A stretch of 64,000 nt of DNA from positions 124,001-188,000 of the forward strand of contig CAYNHQ010000003.1 in assembly GCA_964397255.1 (NCBI GenBank), written 5' to 3'. The notes under the pieces are model-generated. The model did no database searches, was not told where the DNA came from, and saw nothing but the letters and a program-made list of their open reading frames with translations. How positions within the stretch are numbered: position 1 is the first letter of the stretch; each line of letters opens with the position of its first letter. This DNA is from CAYNHQ01 sp964397255. Its GTDB lineage: Bacteria > Bdellovibrionota_G > JALEGL01 > DATDPG01. A program made the translations under genes and the position numbers. This document shows, piece after piece, positions 31,265 to 40,095 of this stretch.

Positions 31265-33010
31265 ATGGAAGAGGCGCAGGGTAAAGAAGACAAAGCAGAG
31301 TTGAAGGAGCGACTCGCCCCTCTCGAAGACCTATTTCTCCACATTGAAAAAACCCTTCGCGCTTACCGTACCTATGACGCGGGCCACATCACAATCTCTG
31401 AATTTGAGAAGAAGCTCTTTTCCAAATTCACAGATCTTCTTTCGCAGCGAAAAGAATTTTCTGTCGTCGTAAAACCCTATGAGTTTCATAGTGATGGAAA
31501 ACCGATTTATTCCAACACCGATAAACGAGAGAATTTCTCCTTCAAATTTCATCAGGATGGAATTCGTCAATTTCATTTCGAAGAAGGGCTTACTTTCGAC
31601 GAGCTTCATCGCTTTCTTCAGGTCTTGCGGACTGATTTTCAATCGTACGAATATTCCGATGACGATACCGTCACGCTCCTTTGGAAATCGGAATTGGAAC
31701 ACATTGCCTATGTTGCCGTAGAGACCTTTGTTCGTCAGGGAGAAGAAACTGTGGATATCGAGGTGCTCATTCGGAACGCCGCTCAGCCTTTTTTTAAGGA
31801 TACAGCTCCCGACGAAATCGCCGCTCTTCTTGCTTCTTCCGCTGCCAAAGCGCGAAAAATAAAATCCGTTGATCTTCGCGAAATCGAGCAACTTCCTAAT
31901 GTTCGAATCGAGTATGGAGAGTCTTTGGACAAAGATACCGAGCGAATTCGTGAAGAAGCGGATTCGGAAGTCAACATGGTTCTGCGGAAGATGGTGATGG
32001 TCCTGATGCGCATTTTGATCAGCGCTCAGCAAGATCAACAATTTTTATCCACGGCCAACGTACTTGAACGGATTCTCGAGTCTCTTTTGCGGTCAAAACA
32101 GTATGGGATGGCTTCGCGCGTATTGAGCAAGCTCATCGAGTTGAGCGATCCCGTTCGAAATCCCGACGCCATAAATTCCTCACTCATCAAAAATTTCATT
32201 TCGGGGTTGATGCGCCCCGAGAAATTCGAAATTTTGAGGAAAGATGCCGGGCAACTCACAAAGGAAGAAGCCAACGGCCTGGGCTCTCTGGTTCAAATTC
32301 TACCCGGTTCATTTACGCCGATGATATTTGAAATTTATCGTTCGACCCCTAACGAAGCCCTTCGAAAGGTGCTCACTCCCAATCTCGCCATTATGGGCGG
32401 CGATCATTTTATGGAATTCAGCCGGGCCATTCCACAGGCCGACGAAGCACTCCAGCTGGCGCTGATCGATCTTTTTGTCGCGATTCAGAATCCCCAGGCT
32501 CATCTTCAACTTCGTCGCCTCTTTCATTCCGGAACCGATGCCGTTCGCACAAAAATTGCTGAAATTGTTTTTACGAGCCTTCCTGACCTCGCCCTTGCTA
32601 TGGCGGAGAGCGCCCTTCGCGAGGGAACACCAATGATTCGACGAAAGACCCTCGAGCATTTGCGGGCCCATCCCAACAAGAAGGTCGGAAAAATGCTTTT
32701 CGATTTCGCACAGACCAGTGATTTCGATGACTGGGAGCGAAGTGAAAAGATCGTTGCATTTCAGATCCTGGCCAAGTGGGGAGGAAAAGCCCTCCAGCCT
32801 TTTTTCCTCGACGAACTGAACCGAAGTGTTTTGGAGAGATCCGAAAATACCTTACAACGACAAATTGCCAGCGCGTGGGCGCTCAAAGAGTTGGGAACGC
32901 CCGAGGCCCGAAAAGCCATCGAGGAAAATGCCCACCGTCTTCTGGGCACCACCGAACTACGGGAAGTATGTGAGAAAGTTCTCGCGACAATGGGAAAATC
33001 TTCCTCGTGA
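31265..33010 (+). CDS. hypothetical HEAT-repeat-like protein
   Basis: A 581-residue soluble protein without a signal peptide. The first 170 residues (LAPLEDLFLHIEKTLRAYRTYD) are of unknown fold. From about residue 230 to the end it is helical with repeat-like pairs resembling HEAT or PBS-lyase repeats (QAHLQLRRLFHSGTDAVRTKI, GTPMIRRKTLEHLRAHPNKK). It overlaps the degenerate HD-GYP gene by 4 bp. Both proteins share the N-terminal idea of sensing SDSFYINK-like or YEFHSDGK-like strands, so they may form one signalling unit. No established function. Confidence 0.7.
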   Translation: MEEAQGKEDKAELKERLAPLEDLFLHIEKTLRAYRTYDAGHITISEFEKKLFSKFTDLLSQRKEFSVVVKPYEFHSDGKPIYSNTDKRENFSFKFHQDGIRQFHFEEGLTFDELHRFLQVLRTDFQSYEYSDDDTVTLLWKSELEHIAYVAVETFVRQGEETVDIEVLIRNAAQPFFKDTAPDEIAALLASSAAKARKIKSVDLREIEQLPNVRIEYGESLDKDTERIREEADSEVNMVLRKMVMVLMRILISAQQDQQFLSTANVLERILESLLRSKQYGMASRVLSKLIELSDPVRNPDAINSSLIKNFISGLMRPEKFEILRKDAGQLTKEEANGLGSLVQILPGSFTPMIFEIYRSTPNEALRKVLTPNLAIMGGDHFMEFSRAIPQADEALQLALIDLFVAIQNPQAHLQLRRLFHSGTDAVRTKIAEIVFTSLPDLALAMAESALREGTPMIRRKTLEHLRAHPNKKVGKMLFDFAQTSDFDDWERSEKIVAFQILAKWGGKALQPFFLDELNRSVLERSENTLQRQIASAWALKELGTPEARKAIEENAHRLLGTTELREVCEKVLATMGKSSS

Positions 33011-34500
33011 CCGATCAGGGAAAATCACAATCCGATCTCTTGCGCGATCTTCACAAGGCGGAAAAAGCGGAAGATCTGGAAACCAAAGTTCAGGAAGAGG
33101 GCCGGAATCTCGTCAATCGGCTTTTCATGTTCTATCGGACGGGAGAAGTTCATGACCTCGACAATGAGGCGAACCTGCGGGCCATTGAAGCCCTCCAAAA
33201 AGTCATTGAGGCCCTTCGAGACTTGGTTCAGCGCGTGGGGATCTCCGCCGTGAGTGACAGTTTCTACATCAACAAGATCCTTTTAAAGCCGGATTTCACT
33301 ACATTTGAAAATTTTCGATTTCTGACCCAGCTTTTTACGAAGCTGAATATATCCGGGTTCCTATTTACGGATATTCCCACGGTGGATGAATTTAAATCCT
33401 TTAGCGACCTCCTTCGAAAAAGCAGTGGAGATTCCGATCAACCTTCGTGGATCGGCAACGCGACCTTTCAATCGATACAGGTTTTAAGGGCGAGGGACGC
33501 CGAAGAGCTTGCCGGCCGGGTCGTGACACGCGACGAGCTGGCCGACCCCGGTTACCTTCTTCGCATTTATTTCAAAACCGCCCTCGCCTTTGATGAATTT
33601 GTGCAGTCGGTTCAAAAGGGAGAAGGAGAGAGTTTACGCGTGCTGCAACGGCTCGCGCATGATTTTATCGATTCCGTCGGAGAAACGACGTTAACGCTTC
33701 TGAAATTGACCCACATCCACTCCCGTGAAAAGGAGCTCGCCTTTCATTCTACAAACGTCATGCTTCTTGCGATTTTGATGGGTCGCGAGCTGGGACTTAC
33801 ACGCCGGCAAATTGCGGACCTGGGCACATCCGCATTATTGCATGACATCGGTCGAATCCAAGTTCCAAAGGAAATTTTGGAAAAAGCGGCGCAGCTTCGT
33901 CCCGGCGAATGGAAACAGATCGAACAGGCGAATACCTATTCCGTCGTTCAGCTTTTGAAGTTAAGAAGCTTCAATGAGTCAGCTCTTCGAAGACTTCTGG
34001 TCGCATATGAACATGCCTTTTCTGCGACGCAAACAAGTAAGGACCGCGAACCTACGCTCTTTGCCCGGATCGTCGCCATTGCCCGTTGCTACGATGCAAT
34101 GGTTTCTCCCAAACCTTACCGTGATCCCCTTCTCCCACATGAGGCATTTAAATTGATGAATAAGCAGGCAAAGGAGAAATTCGATCCCGCGCTCCTGCAG
34201 ATTTTTTTTCACCTCTTAACAGAGTATCCCCCGGGCACGCTTGTGCGGTTGAAGTCCGGAGAGATAGGCATTGTCAATGATAGTGGGAAGACACGCACCG
34301 ATCCTTCGAAGCCCCAAGTGTTAGTGATTTATGACCGGACCGGGCGAAAAACTGCGCCGCGAGAGATCAAGTTAAGCGAGCAACCTTCGAACGGAATTGC
34401 CGACTACCTCGATCCCTCCCGCCTTGGAATCAATGTCATTCCCTATATTTTGCCGCAGCAATTTGCCAGTTCATCGCCAGATCAGGCGGCACCCACTTAA
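33007..34500 (+). CDS. HD-GYP-related protein with degenerate GYP motif
   Basis: A 497-residue protein starting with GTG 4 bp before the end of its partner. An HD-type domain spans about residues 240-390: AFHSTNVMLLAILMG, ALLHDIGRIQVPKEIL (the HD motif and the family's HDIGKxxVP) and LFARIVAIARCYDAMVSPKPYRDPLLPHEA. The expected HHExxDGxGYP segment reads YEHAFSATQTSKDREP, so the GYP element and the Asp/Gly residues are gone. It may still bind metals but cyclic-di-GMP hydrolysis is doubtful; a receptor or scaffold role is plausible. The C-terminal segment (GTLVRLKSGEIGIVNDSG) is the SH3-like tail often found after HD-GYP domains. Confidence 0.8.
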   Translation: MTDQGKSQSDLLRDLHKAEKAEDLETKVQEEGRNLVNRLFMFYRTGEVHDLDNEANLRAIEALQKVIEALRDLVQRVGISAVSDSFYINKILLKPDFTTFENFRFLTQLFTKLNISGFLFTDIPTVDEFKSFSDLLRKSSGDSDQPSWIGNATFQSIQVLRARDAEELAGRVVTRDELADPGYLLRIYFKTALAFDEFVQSVQKGEGESLRVLQRLAHDFIDSVGETTLTLLKLTHIHSREKELAFHSTNVMLLAILMGRELGLTRRQIADLGTSALLHDIGRIQVPKEILEKAAQLRPGEWKQIEQANTYSVVQLLKLRSFNESALRRLLVAYEHAFSATQTSKDREPTLFARIVAIARCYDAMVSPKPYRDPLLPHEAFKLMNKQAKEKFDPALLQIFFHLLTEYPPGTLVRLKSGEIGIVNDSGKTRTDPSKPQVLVIYDRTGRKTAPREIKLSEQPSNGIADYLDPSRLGINVIPYILPQQFASSSPDQAAPT

Positions 34501-34502
34501 AC

Positions 34503-35000
34503 TTACTTCTTTGCGCTTTCGGTTCCCATGTCGGCAACCATTTTTTCCGTATCATCGGCATGTTTGAGCATGAGCGCGGCCATTTCTCGTTCGAGTTTAG
34601 CCTGTTTCAACATCATTTCATTACTCTTGGGATCGGCCTTCGACATGTCGTGAGGCGCGGGAGCCATGGTCGAGGCGGTTTCCATGTCTTTGATGATTTT
34701 CTTCATTTGATGCGCAACCGCCATATGATCTTGGGCGAGAGTCGTTAACATCTTCGCTTCGGTCTTTGCATTTTTGTCGGTGCTCTTTTTCATCCATGCC
34801 GCATGATTCGACATGCCTTCCGACACTGCGGTCATGAGTTCTTCGAATTTCGTCGGGAGTGGGATTAATCCCTTCATCATTTCACCGCAATTTTCGGTCT
34901 TTATAGTGCCGGTCGTCGTTGTGGTAGTGGTGGTATCCACTGCATTCGCAATGCCAAACGCCGTTAAGAATAAACATGCACTGATTACAATTCTCTTCAT
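34503..35000 (-). CDS. periplasmic Met/His-containing helical protein
   Basis: A 165-residue protein with a signal peptide (MKRIVISACLFLTAFGIANA), a Thr repeat, and a mature region of amphipathic helices rich in Met, Lys and His (NHAAWMKKSTDKNAK, DHMAVAHQMKKIIKDME, EMAALMLKHADDTEKM). This resembles small periplasmic metal- or stress-related helical proteins but no named family was recognised. A good GGAGG ribosome-binding site precedes the ATG. It is monocistronic, convergent with the HD-GYP-like gene. Confidence 0.72.
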   Translation of the reverse strand: MKRIVISACLFLTAFGIANAVDTTTTTTTTGTIKTENCGEMMKGLIPLPTKFEELMTAVSEGMSNHAAWMKKSTDKNAKTEAKMLTTLAQDHMAVAHQMKKIIKDMETASTMAPAPHDMSKADPKSNEMMLKQAKLEREMAALMLKHADDTEKMVADMGTESAKK

Positions 35001-35086
35001 TTTTCCTCCAAAGTGAATAGTGGGGTTTTTAAAAAAGCGGTTGATTGTTAGACAAGTCGCACGACATGTCCAATTTTATCGTTCGA

Positions 35087-36604
35087 CTATCTTGCGGCCG
35101 GATAGTCTGTTTCTCGATCAGAGTCTTTCATGGCGATGGCAACCGGCTCGTCGTGAAGAATGGTTCGAATCACATCGTAATCGCTATCCCGAGCCGATTT
35201 AAAACCCGTGAGCCTGGTGTACGCGACATTTTCTGCCGATGGGTCCCCCTTTCCGATTTGCAGGCTGAGCAATGTTTCGAGAACTTGATTTATCACTTTT
35301 CGATCTAAGGAATTTCGGGCCACGATCGCTTTGGAAGGAATGGGGGGCGTAGCGACTAAAATCCGAAAACTCGATGGAATAATTCCTTTTTCACGACCGC
35401 TATGCAGGGCCTCTGCATAGACAGCGGCCGCATCGCAGCTACGATCTTGAAGATATCGGAGCGAGGAAAGATGGTCGCCCGAATAGACCACAGAAGAAAA
35501 GAGAGTTTCGGGATCCAAACCATTATGTCGGAGGAGCCATCGCGGCATAAGATACCCCGTGGTCGACGTCTTCGAAACCCAACAAATGACTTTTCCCTTT
35601 AGATCACCAAGTTCCACGATCTTCGACTTCATGCGAACGGCGATAATTCCCTGGTAGGCATCAGTCCCCTCATAAGAGACCTTCGCCAACAGGCGCACGG
35701 AAGGCCACGATTCTACGAGTTTGACGTACGCAAACGGTGAAATCATGGCGAAATCGAGACTCCCGGCCTTCAACTTCTCTTCGGCTTCGGCCACATTTCC
35801 TAACCGAATGGATTCTACTCGATCGCTCCATTTCTGTTGCAAAGCATCGACGATCGACTTGATTTCCGTATTTTGAAAACTTTCGGACGCATGACTTAAA
35901 AACCCAAAATGGAGTGCGGACACCGTCGAATTCGTGGGCAACACTTTGGCTCGATGTGGTTGGAGCAGAATGAAAGCCAGGGCCGCAGCCACCGGCGCCG
36001 AAACAATGGCTGCCCAGCGGATACGTTTTCGCCTACGTGCCTTCCGGAATCTTCTCCTCGGAATGGCCGAATCATTGAGAGGTTCTTCGGCGGGCCGAAG
36101 GGCATAGAGTCGAAGAGGATGTTCCACATTCTTCAACGTAGGAACGCCGAGCGATTCCGCACGGGCCAAAACCTTTTGCTGACAGATGAGGAGGGTCGGT
36201 TCCGTCACGCAGATCGTTCCGGGCGGAGCCGTTTCTTCCAAGCGCGCAGCCAGGTTTACGGTCGCTCCAAAAAGATCTCCGTCTTTGTCGACCACGTCCC
36301 CGGCCTGCACACCAATGCGTAAATCAAATCGATTCGCACCCTGAATGGATTCTTGCTCCTTAAGATATGTGAGAATTTCGAGCCCACATTCCACCGCGGA
36401 AAAGGCCGACATAAATTCCGCCATAAATCCATCGCCGATTGTCTTGACCAGGCGTCCGCTATTCCGCCCAATGGTGTCAGCAACTATCTTGTGCAAACTT
36501 TCAAGTTTTTCAAGCGTTCCAAATTCGTCCTTCCCCATTTGGCGGGTATAGCCACAGATATCGGCAAAGAGCACGGCTACCAGACGGGAGGGGGTGCTGG
36601 TCAT
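35087..36604 (-). CDS. class III adenylate/guanylate cyclase fused to a PhnD-like binding domain
   Basis: A 505-residue protein of unusual build. Residues 1-175 are a class III nucleotidyl cyclase: VLFADICGYT and TIGDGFMAEF carry the metal Asp residues, and GATVNLAARLEE the catalytic Asn/Arg. After a basic stretch, a transmembrane helix lies at about 197-217. Residues 225-490 resemble PhnD-type phosphate/phosphonate-binding proteins (ALHFGFLSHASESF, GSLDFAMISPFAYVKL, SKIVELGDLKGKVICWV, TTGYLMPRWLL). This predicts a cytoplasmic cyclase with a periplasmic ligand sensor at its C-terminus. It stands alone and is divergent from exonuclease III. Confidence 0.85.
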   Translation of the reverse strand: MTSTPSRLVAVLFADICGYTRQMGKDEFGTLEKLESLHKIVADTIGRNSGRLVKTIGDGFMAEFMSAFSAVECGLEILTYLKEQESIQGANRFDLRIGVQAGDVVDKDGDLFGATVNLAARLEETAPPGTICVTEPTLLICQQKVLARAESLGVPTLKNVEHPLRLYALRPAEEPLNDSAIPRRRFRKARRRKRIRWAAIVSAPVAAALAFILLQPHRAKVLPTNSTVSALHFGFLSHASESFQNTEIKSIVDALQQKWSDRVESIRLGNVAEAEEKLKAGSLDFAMISPFAYVKLVESWPSVRLLAKVSYEGTDAYQGIIAVRMKSKIVELGDLKGKVICWVSKTSTTGYLMPRWLLRHNGLDPETLFSSVVYSGDHLSSLRYLQDRSCDAAAVYAEALHSGREKGIIPSSFRILVATPPIPSKAIVARNSLDRKVINQVLETLLSLQIGKGDPSAENVAYTRLTGFKSARDSDYDVIRTILHDEPVAIAMKDSDRETDYPAAR

Positions 36605-36671
36605 TCGCCTTCCATTACCTCAATCCGATCCAACTGCCTAGCCCCCTATCGGTTGTGTTAATGTGCAACCC

Positions 36672-37481
36672 ATGAAGCTGATGTCTTGGAATGTCAATGG
36701 ATTGCGCGCCGTCTTGAGGCGCAATCAATTCGTTCCATTCATTGCTCAAACTCAGCCGGATATCCTCTGTTTGCAGGAAACAAAGGCTGAGCCGCACGAT
36801 TGCGATATCGCCATGGATGGGTATGAACTCATTTGGAACTCATCGACAACTCGCAAGGGTTACAGTGGCACGGCGATCTTCACGCGCCAACGCCCACTTC
36901 ACATCGAGCTGGGCTTTCCCAAAAAGCTTTTGAAGAAATATCGCTTTCAGGACAACTACGGTGATACAAGCGCGGAGGGCCGCCTCTTAACCGTTGAGTT
37001 CACGCATTGGTTTCTCGTGAATGCGTACACGCCGAATGCAAAACGGGATTTGAGCCGACTCGAACTCCGCCACAAAATATGGGACCCCGCGTTTTTAGAA
37101 CACGTAAAAACCTTGGAGGAAACTAAGCCGGTCATTTTTTGTGGCGACTTGAACGTGGCCCATACCCCCGATGATTTAGCGAATCCAAAAGAAAATGAGG
37201 GAGAGCATGGATTCACGTCGGAGGAGAGAGAAGGCATCGAGCGTGTGATTCAAGCCGGATTCGTCGATACGTTTCGTTTATTTACGCAGGGAAACGGTCA
37301 CTACACCTGGTGGGCCCCGTTTGCCAATTCCCGTAGTCGCAATATTGGCTGGAGGATTGATTATTTCTTTGTTTCAAATTCTCTCAAATCACATGTCACG
37401 CAGGCAGGCATACTTGCTGAAGTGAAAGGTTCCGACCACTGCCCCATCATCTTAGAGATCAAAACTCCCACTAACATCTGA
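36672..37481 (+). CDS. xth: exodeoxyribonuclease III
   Basis: A 269-residue apurinic/apyrimidinic endonuclease/3'-exonuclease of the ExoIII family, acting in base excision repair. Motifs: MSWNVNGLRAVL, CLQETKAEP (metal Glu), YSGTAIFTRQ, NAYTPN, GDLNVAHTPDDL, GFVDTFRLF, WRIDYFFVS, GSDHCPIILEI (catalytic Asp-His). All catalytic residues are present. ATG 36672 gives the canonical start MKLMSWNVNG; a GTG at 36663 adds three residues. Confidence 0.96.
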   Translation: MKLMSWNVNGLRAVLRRNQFVPFIAQTQPDILCLQETKAEPHDCDIAMDGYELIWNSSTTRKGYSGTAIFTRQRPLHIELGFPKKLLKKYRFQDNYGDTSAEGRLLTVEFTHWFLVNAYTPNAKRDLSRLELRHKIWDPAFLEHVKTLEETKPVIFCGDLNVAHTPDDLANPKENEGEHGFTSEEREGIERVIQAGFVDTFRLFTQGNGHYTWWAPFANSRSRNIGWRIDYFFVSNSLKSHVTQAGILAEVKGSDHCPIILEIKTPTNI

Positions 37482-37503
37482 AACGTTCCGTAATCAGCCA
37501 TTC

Positions 37504-37977
37504 ATGGTAGGTTTCCCCGCGGTGAACAAACGAAAGCTATATAATGATATCAGGACCAGTTTGGGGGGAATTCTTTCCGACCCGATTCCATGGGAGTCAG
37601 GGCTCGTTTCTTTGATCGCCCTTTGCAAGGAAAAACTCTCCTATGTCTCCTGGATAGGAGCATATCGAGCCCAAGGCGACAGCCTTTGGATCGGTCCTTA
37701 CCAGGGGCCATTGGCCTGTCTTAAAATTCCCGCCGGAAAAGGAGTATGCGGTGAGTCGTTTGCGAAAAGGAAAACCATCGTAGTAAATGATGTGCATCAA
37801 TTTCCAGGACATATTGTTTGCGATCCCAAAAGCCGCTCTGAAATTGTTCTACCTCTTTTTCATCGTGGACAATTGGACGGAGTATTGGATCTCGACAGCC
37901 ATCAAATCTCCGCCTTTGATGAAATCGATGAACAGGAGCTTGGATCTCTTTTAGAAATGTTGGAGGACCTCAAATGA
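37504..37977 (+). CDS. msrC: free methionine-(R)-sulfoxide reductase (GAF domain)
   Basis: A 157-residue GAF-fold enzyme reducing free Met-R-sulfoxide. The three characteristic cysteines are present in GPLACLKIPAGKGVCGESF and FPGHIVCDPKSRSEIVLP, and the C-terminal VLDLDSHQISAFDEIDEQ is typical. Its stop overlaps msrB by 4 bp, giving a two-gene unit repairing free and protein-bound R-sulfoxide. Confidence 0.92.
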   Translation: MVGFPAVNKRKLYNDIRTSLGGILSDPIPWESGLVSLIALCKEKLSYVSWIGAYRAQGDSLWIGPYQGPLACLKIPAGKGVCGESFAKRKTIVVNDVHQFPGHIVCDPKSRSEIVLPLFHRGQLDGVLDLDSHQISAFDEIDEQELGSLLEMLEDLK

Positions 37978-38426
37978 AAGAATTTAAAAAACCAAACGAT
38001 AGTGAGCTAAAGCAAAAGCTCACTCCTGAGCAATTTCAAGTGACACAGATGTGCGGAACAGAACCCCCTTTTCGAAATGCATATTGGAATAATAAAAAAG
38101 AGGGAATTTATGTCGACATTGTCTCCGGTGAACCCCTCTTTAGCTCGATCGACAAGTTTGATTCAGGAACGGGGTGGCCCAGTTTCACCCAACCGCTCGA
38201 AGATTCGAACGTTATCGATAAATCTGACACGAGTCATGGAATGGTCCGCACGGAAGTACGTTCGAAACATGGAGATTCGCATTTAGGACATGTATTTGAA
38301 GATGGCCCTGGAGTAAATGGATTGCGTTATTGCATCAATTCTTCTTCTCTTCGATTCATTCCCTCGGAGGAAATGGAAAAAGAAGGCTACGGAGCCTACC
38401 TTTCACTTTTCCAAAAGCAGAGATGA
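37974..38426 (+). CDS. msrB: peptide methionine (R)-S-oxide reductase MsrB
   Basis: A 150-residue enzyme with YVDIVSGEPLFSS, KFDSGTGWPSF, HLGHVFEDGP and catalytic Cys in RYCINSSSLRFIP. The zinc CxxC pairs of other MsrB forms are absent, and the common resolving Cys in the GxGWPSF loop is Thr here, so recycling probably uses another thiol. It reduces methionine-R-sulfoxide in proteins, translated with msrC. The 3' end runs close to the start of the TMTC-like gene. Confidence 0.95.
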   Translation: MKEFKKPNDSELKQKLTPEQFQVTQMCGTEPPFRNAYWNNKKEGIYVDIVSGEPLFSSIDKFDSGTGWPSFTQPLEDSNVIDKSDTSHGMVRTEVRSKHGDSHLGHVFEDGPGVNGLRYCINSSSLRFIPSEEMEKEGYGAYLSLFQKQR

Positions 38427-38445
38427 TGTATTGCGCTATAGCAAA

Positions 38446-39987
38446 ATGAATTCGTCTATCATCAAACTCCGGGAAATATTTCTCATAGCGGCGCTCATCT
38501 CCATTTCCTACGCTAATATTTTCCACAATCAATACGTATGGGATGACCATCATGTCCTTGAAAAAAACCCATACCTCACGCACCTGGAAACACTTCCTAC
38601 GCTTTTTTGGAAAGACAACACCAAGATGTTTTTCCCGGAAGCGGGTCAGGCCGGGTATTGGCGACCCCTCTTCTTCTCCAGTTATTATATCGATCAATGG
38701 CTACCGGTCGGCCTTCCGCTGGCACACCACCTGGTCGATATCCTCATTTATCTCGGTTGCTGTTTGGCCGTCCTTTGCTTGGCCAGGGAATTCATCCGAG
38801 ACGAATTTTCTTCTCTGATAGCAACGGTTTTTTTTGTCCTCTGGCCGTTGCACACCGAAGGAGTCACTTTCATGGGAGGGAGATGTTACTCTCTCTGTGG
38901 AATCGGATGGATCGGCTCGCTTATATTCTTCCGGAAATATTTGCGGGATGCCAAAACGAAATGGATCGGCTACGCCGCGATATTTTTTGCAGCATCGCTT
39001 CTCGTTCATGAGCTTTCGATCGTAGTGCCTCTCTTGCTTGCTGCGTTGATTTACATGGAATGGAAAGAGATGAAAGGCACCTTACGAAATCGGCGTGCTG
39101 CTCTCTCTATGCTCCTTTTCGGCGTGATCGTATTTGCGTACCTTGTGATTCGCCGGCGCATCGCGCCGATCCACAGCTATGGCCCCGAGGGTCTATCCTG
39201 GGCGGCGGTTTTGCAATCGGGCGCCACCGCATTTCGCGTGGCGCAAGGAATCGTGTGGCCTTATTCCTTTACGCTAGTGACCGATCCGCCTCCTATTATT
39301 TCGAAATTATCTGACGCCATATTCGGGAGCTCAATTCTTCTCGTAGGCCTGGTAACAACTTGGTTTGGCCTTCGCCGAAAGGCCTCATGGTGCTGGATCT
39401 TCCTCTGGATTCTGGTTCCCGTGCTTCTGGTTGTCTCGCCATGGCCGCGCGGTGCGGTTTACCAAGATCGATACACCTTTCTTCCCTCCATCGGCACGGC
39501 GCTGGCCGCGGGATTCGTGAGCTGGAAAGTACGCAGAGACGGATCGAAAAGAACGGAACGCCTTGCATGTCTGCTTGCAGGTTGCTGGATTCTGTCGTTC
39601 ATCCCGACAACTCTTGCGCGCAATTTGGATTGGAGAAATGACGAGGCGCTCTGGTGTACCGAAGCCTCCAAATATCCGAACTCATTCGAGGCAAACAAGA
39701 ATTGTGGGTGGGCATTACAACAAGCTCATCAGTTCGAGCGAGCCTTAACTTTATATTACCGCGCTCTCTCCATTCGGATGGACTCGTTTACAGCCAATAA
39801 CTACGCGATGACCCTCGCCATCCTCGGAAATTGTGAGAAGGCCGCAGGCATCTTTAAAACACTACGCACACGGGAACCCCAATTCAAGGAGGCCTGGATC
39901 AATGAAATCTCCTGTCTCGAAACGCTTGGTCGTTCATCAGAAGCACAAAAGGTTAAGGAAGCCGAAGGGTACTCTTTGGCCAAGTAA
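38446..39987 (+). CDS. TMTC-like multi-span membrane protein with TPR repeats
   Basis: A 513-residue protein. About ten transmembrane segments are followed by C-terminal TPR-like helices (GWALQQAHQFERALTLYYRAL, TANNYAMTLAILGNCEKAAGIF). The N-terminal luminal loop ANIFHNQYVWDDHHVLEKNP and YWRPLFFSSYYIDQWL fits the TMTC/DUF1736 O-mannosyltransferase-like group, with acidic DD pair as candidate catalytic residues. It probably transfers a sugar from a lipid carrier to proteins, but substrate is unknown. I start at ATG 38446, 19 bp after msrB, where the first hydrophobic helix begins. A paralogue lies at 60410. Confidence 0.82.
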   Translation: MNSSIIKLREIFLIAALISISYANIFHNQYVWDDHHVLEKNPYLTHLETLPTLFWKDNTKMFFPEAGQAGYWRPLFFSSYYIDQWLPVGLPLAHHLVDILIYLGCCLAVLCLAREFIRDEFSSLIATVFFVLWPLHTEGVTFMGGRCYSLCGIGWIGSLIFFRKYLRDAKTKWIGYAAIFFAASLLVHELSIVVPLLLAALIYMEWKEMKGTLRNRRAALSMLLFGVIVFAYLVIRRRIAPIHSYGPEGLSWAAVLQSGATAFRVAQGIVWPYSFTLVTDPPPIISKLSDAIFGSSILLVGLVTTWFGLRRKASWCWIFLWILVPVLLVVSPWPRGAVYQDRYTFLPSIGTALAAGFVSWKVRRDGSKRTERLACLLAGCWILSFIPTTLARNLDWRNDEALWCTEASKYPNSFEANKNCGWALQQAHQFERALTLYYRALSIRMDSFTANNYAMTLAILGNCEKAAGIFKTLRTREPQFKEAWINEISCLETLGRSSEAQKVKEAEGYSLAK

Positions 39988-40066
39988 TCTAGAGTGCCGC
40001 TCCGCAGTTGCGCAAGAATAAGGCGTTGCCCTAATCATCGAATCCAATCATTTCGGACAGTTTCAC

Positions 40067-40082
40067 TGGCATGGCCTATGCC
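40067..40082 (+). promoter_or_regulatory. weak sigma-54-type promoter candidate
   Basis: TGGCAT-N5-ATGCC keeps the GG-N10-GC geometry and lies 15 bp (C to A) from ATG 40096, the same distance as at 8724 and 9939. The -12 box is imperfect and no activator sites are visible. Confidence 0.35.
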
Positions 40083-40095
40083 GATCAGCTGAAGG

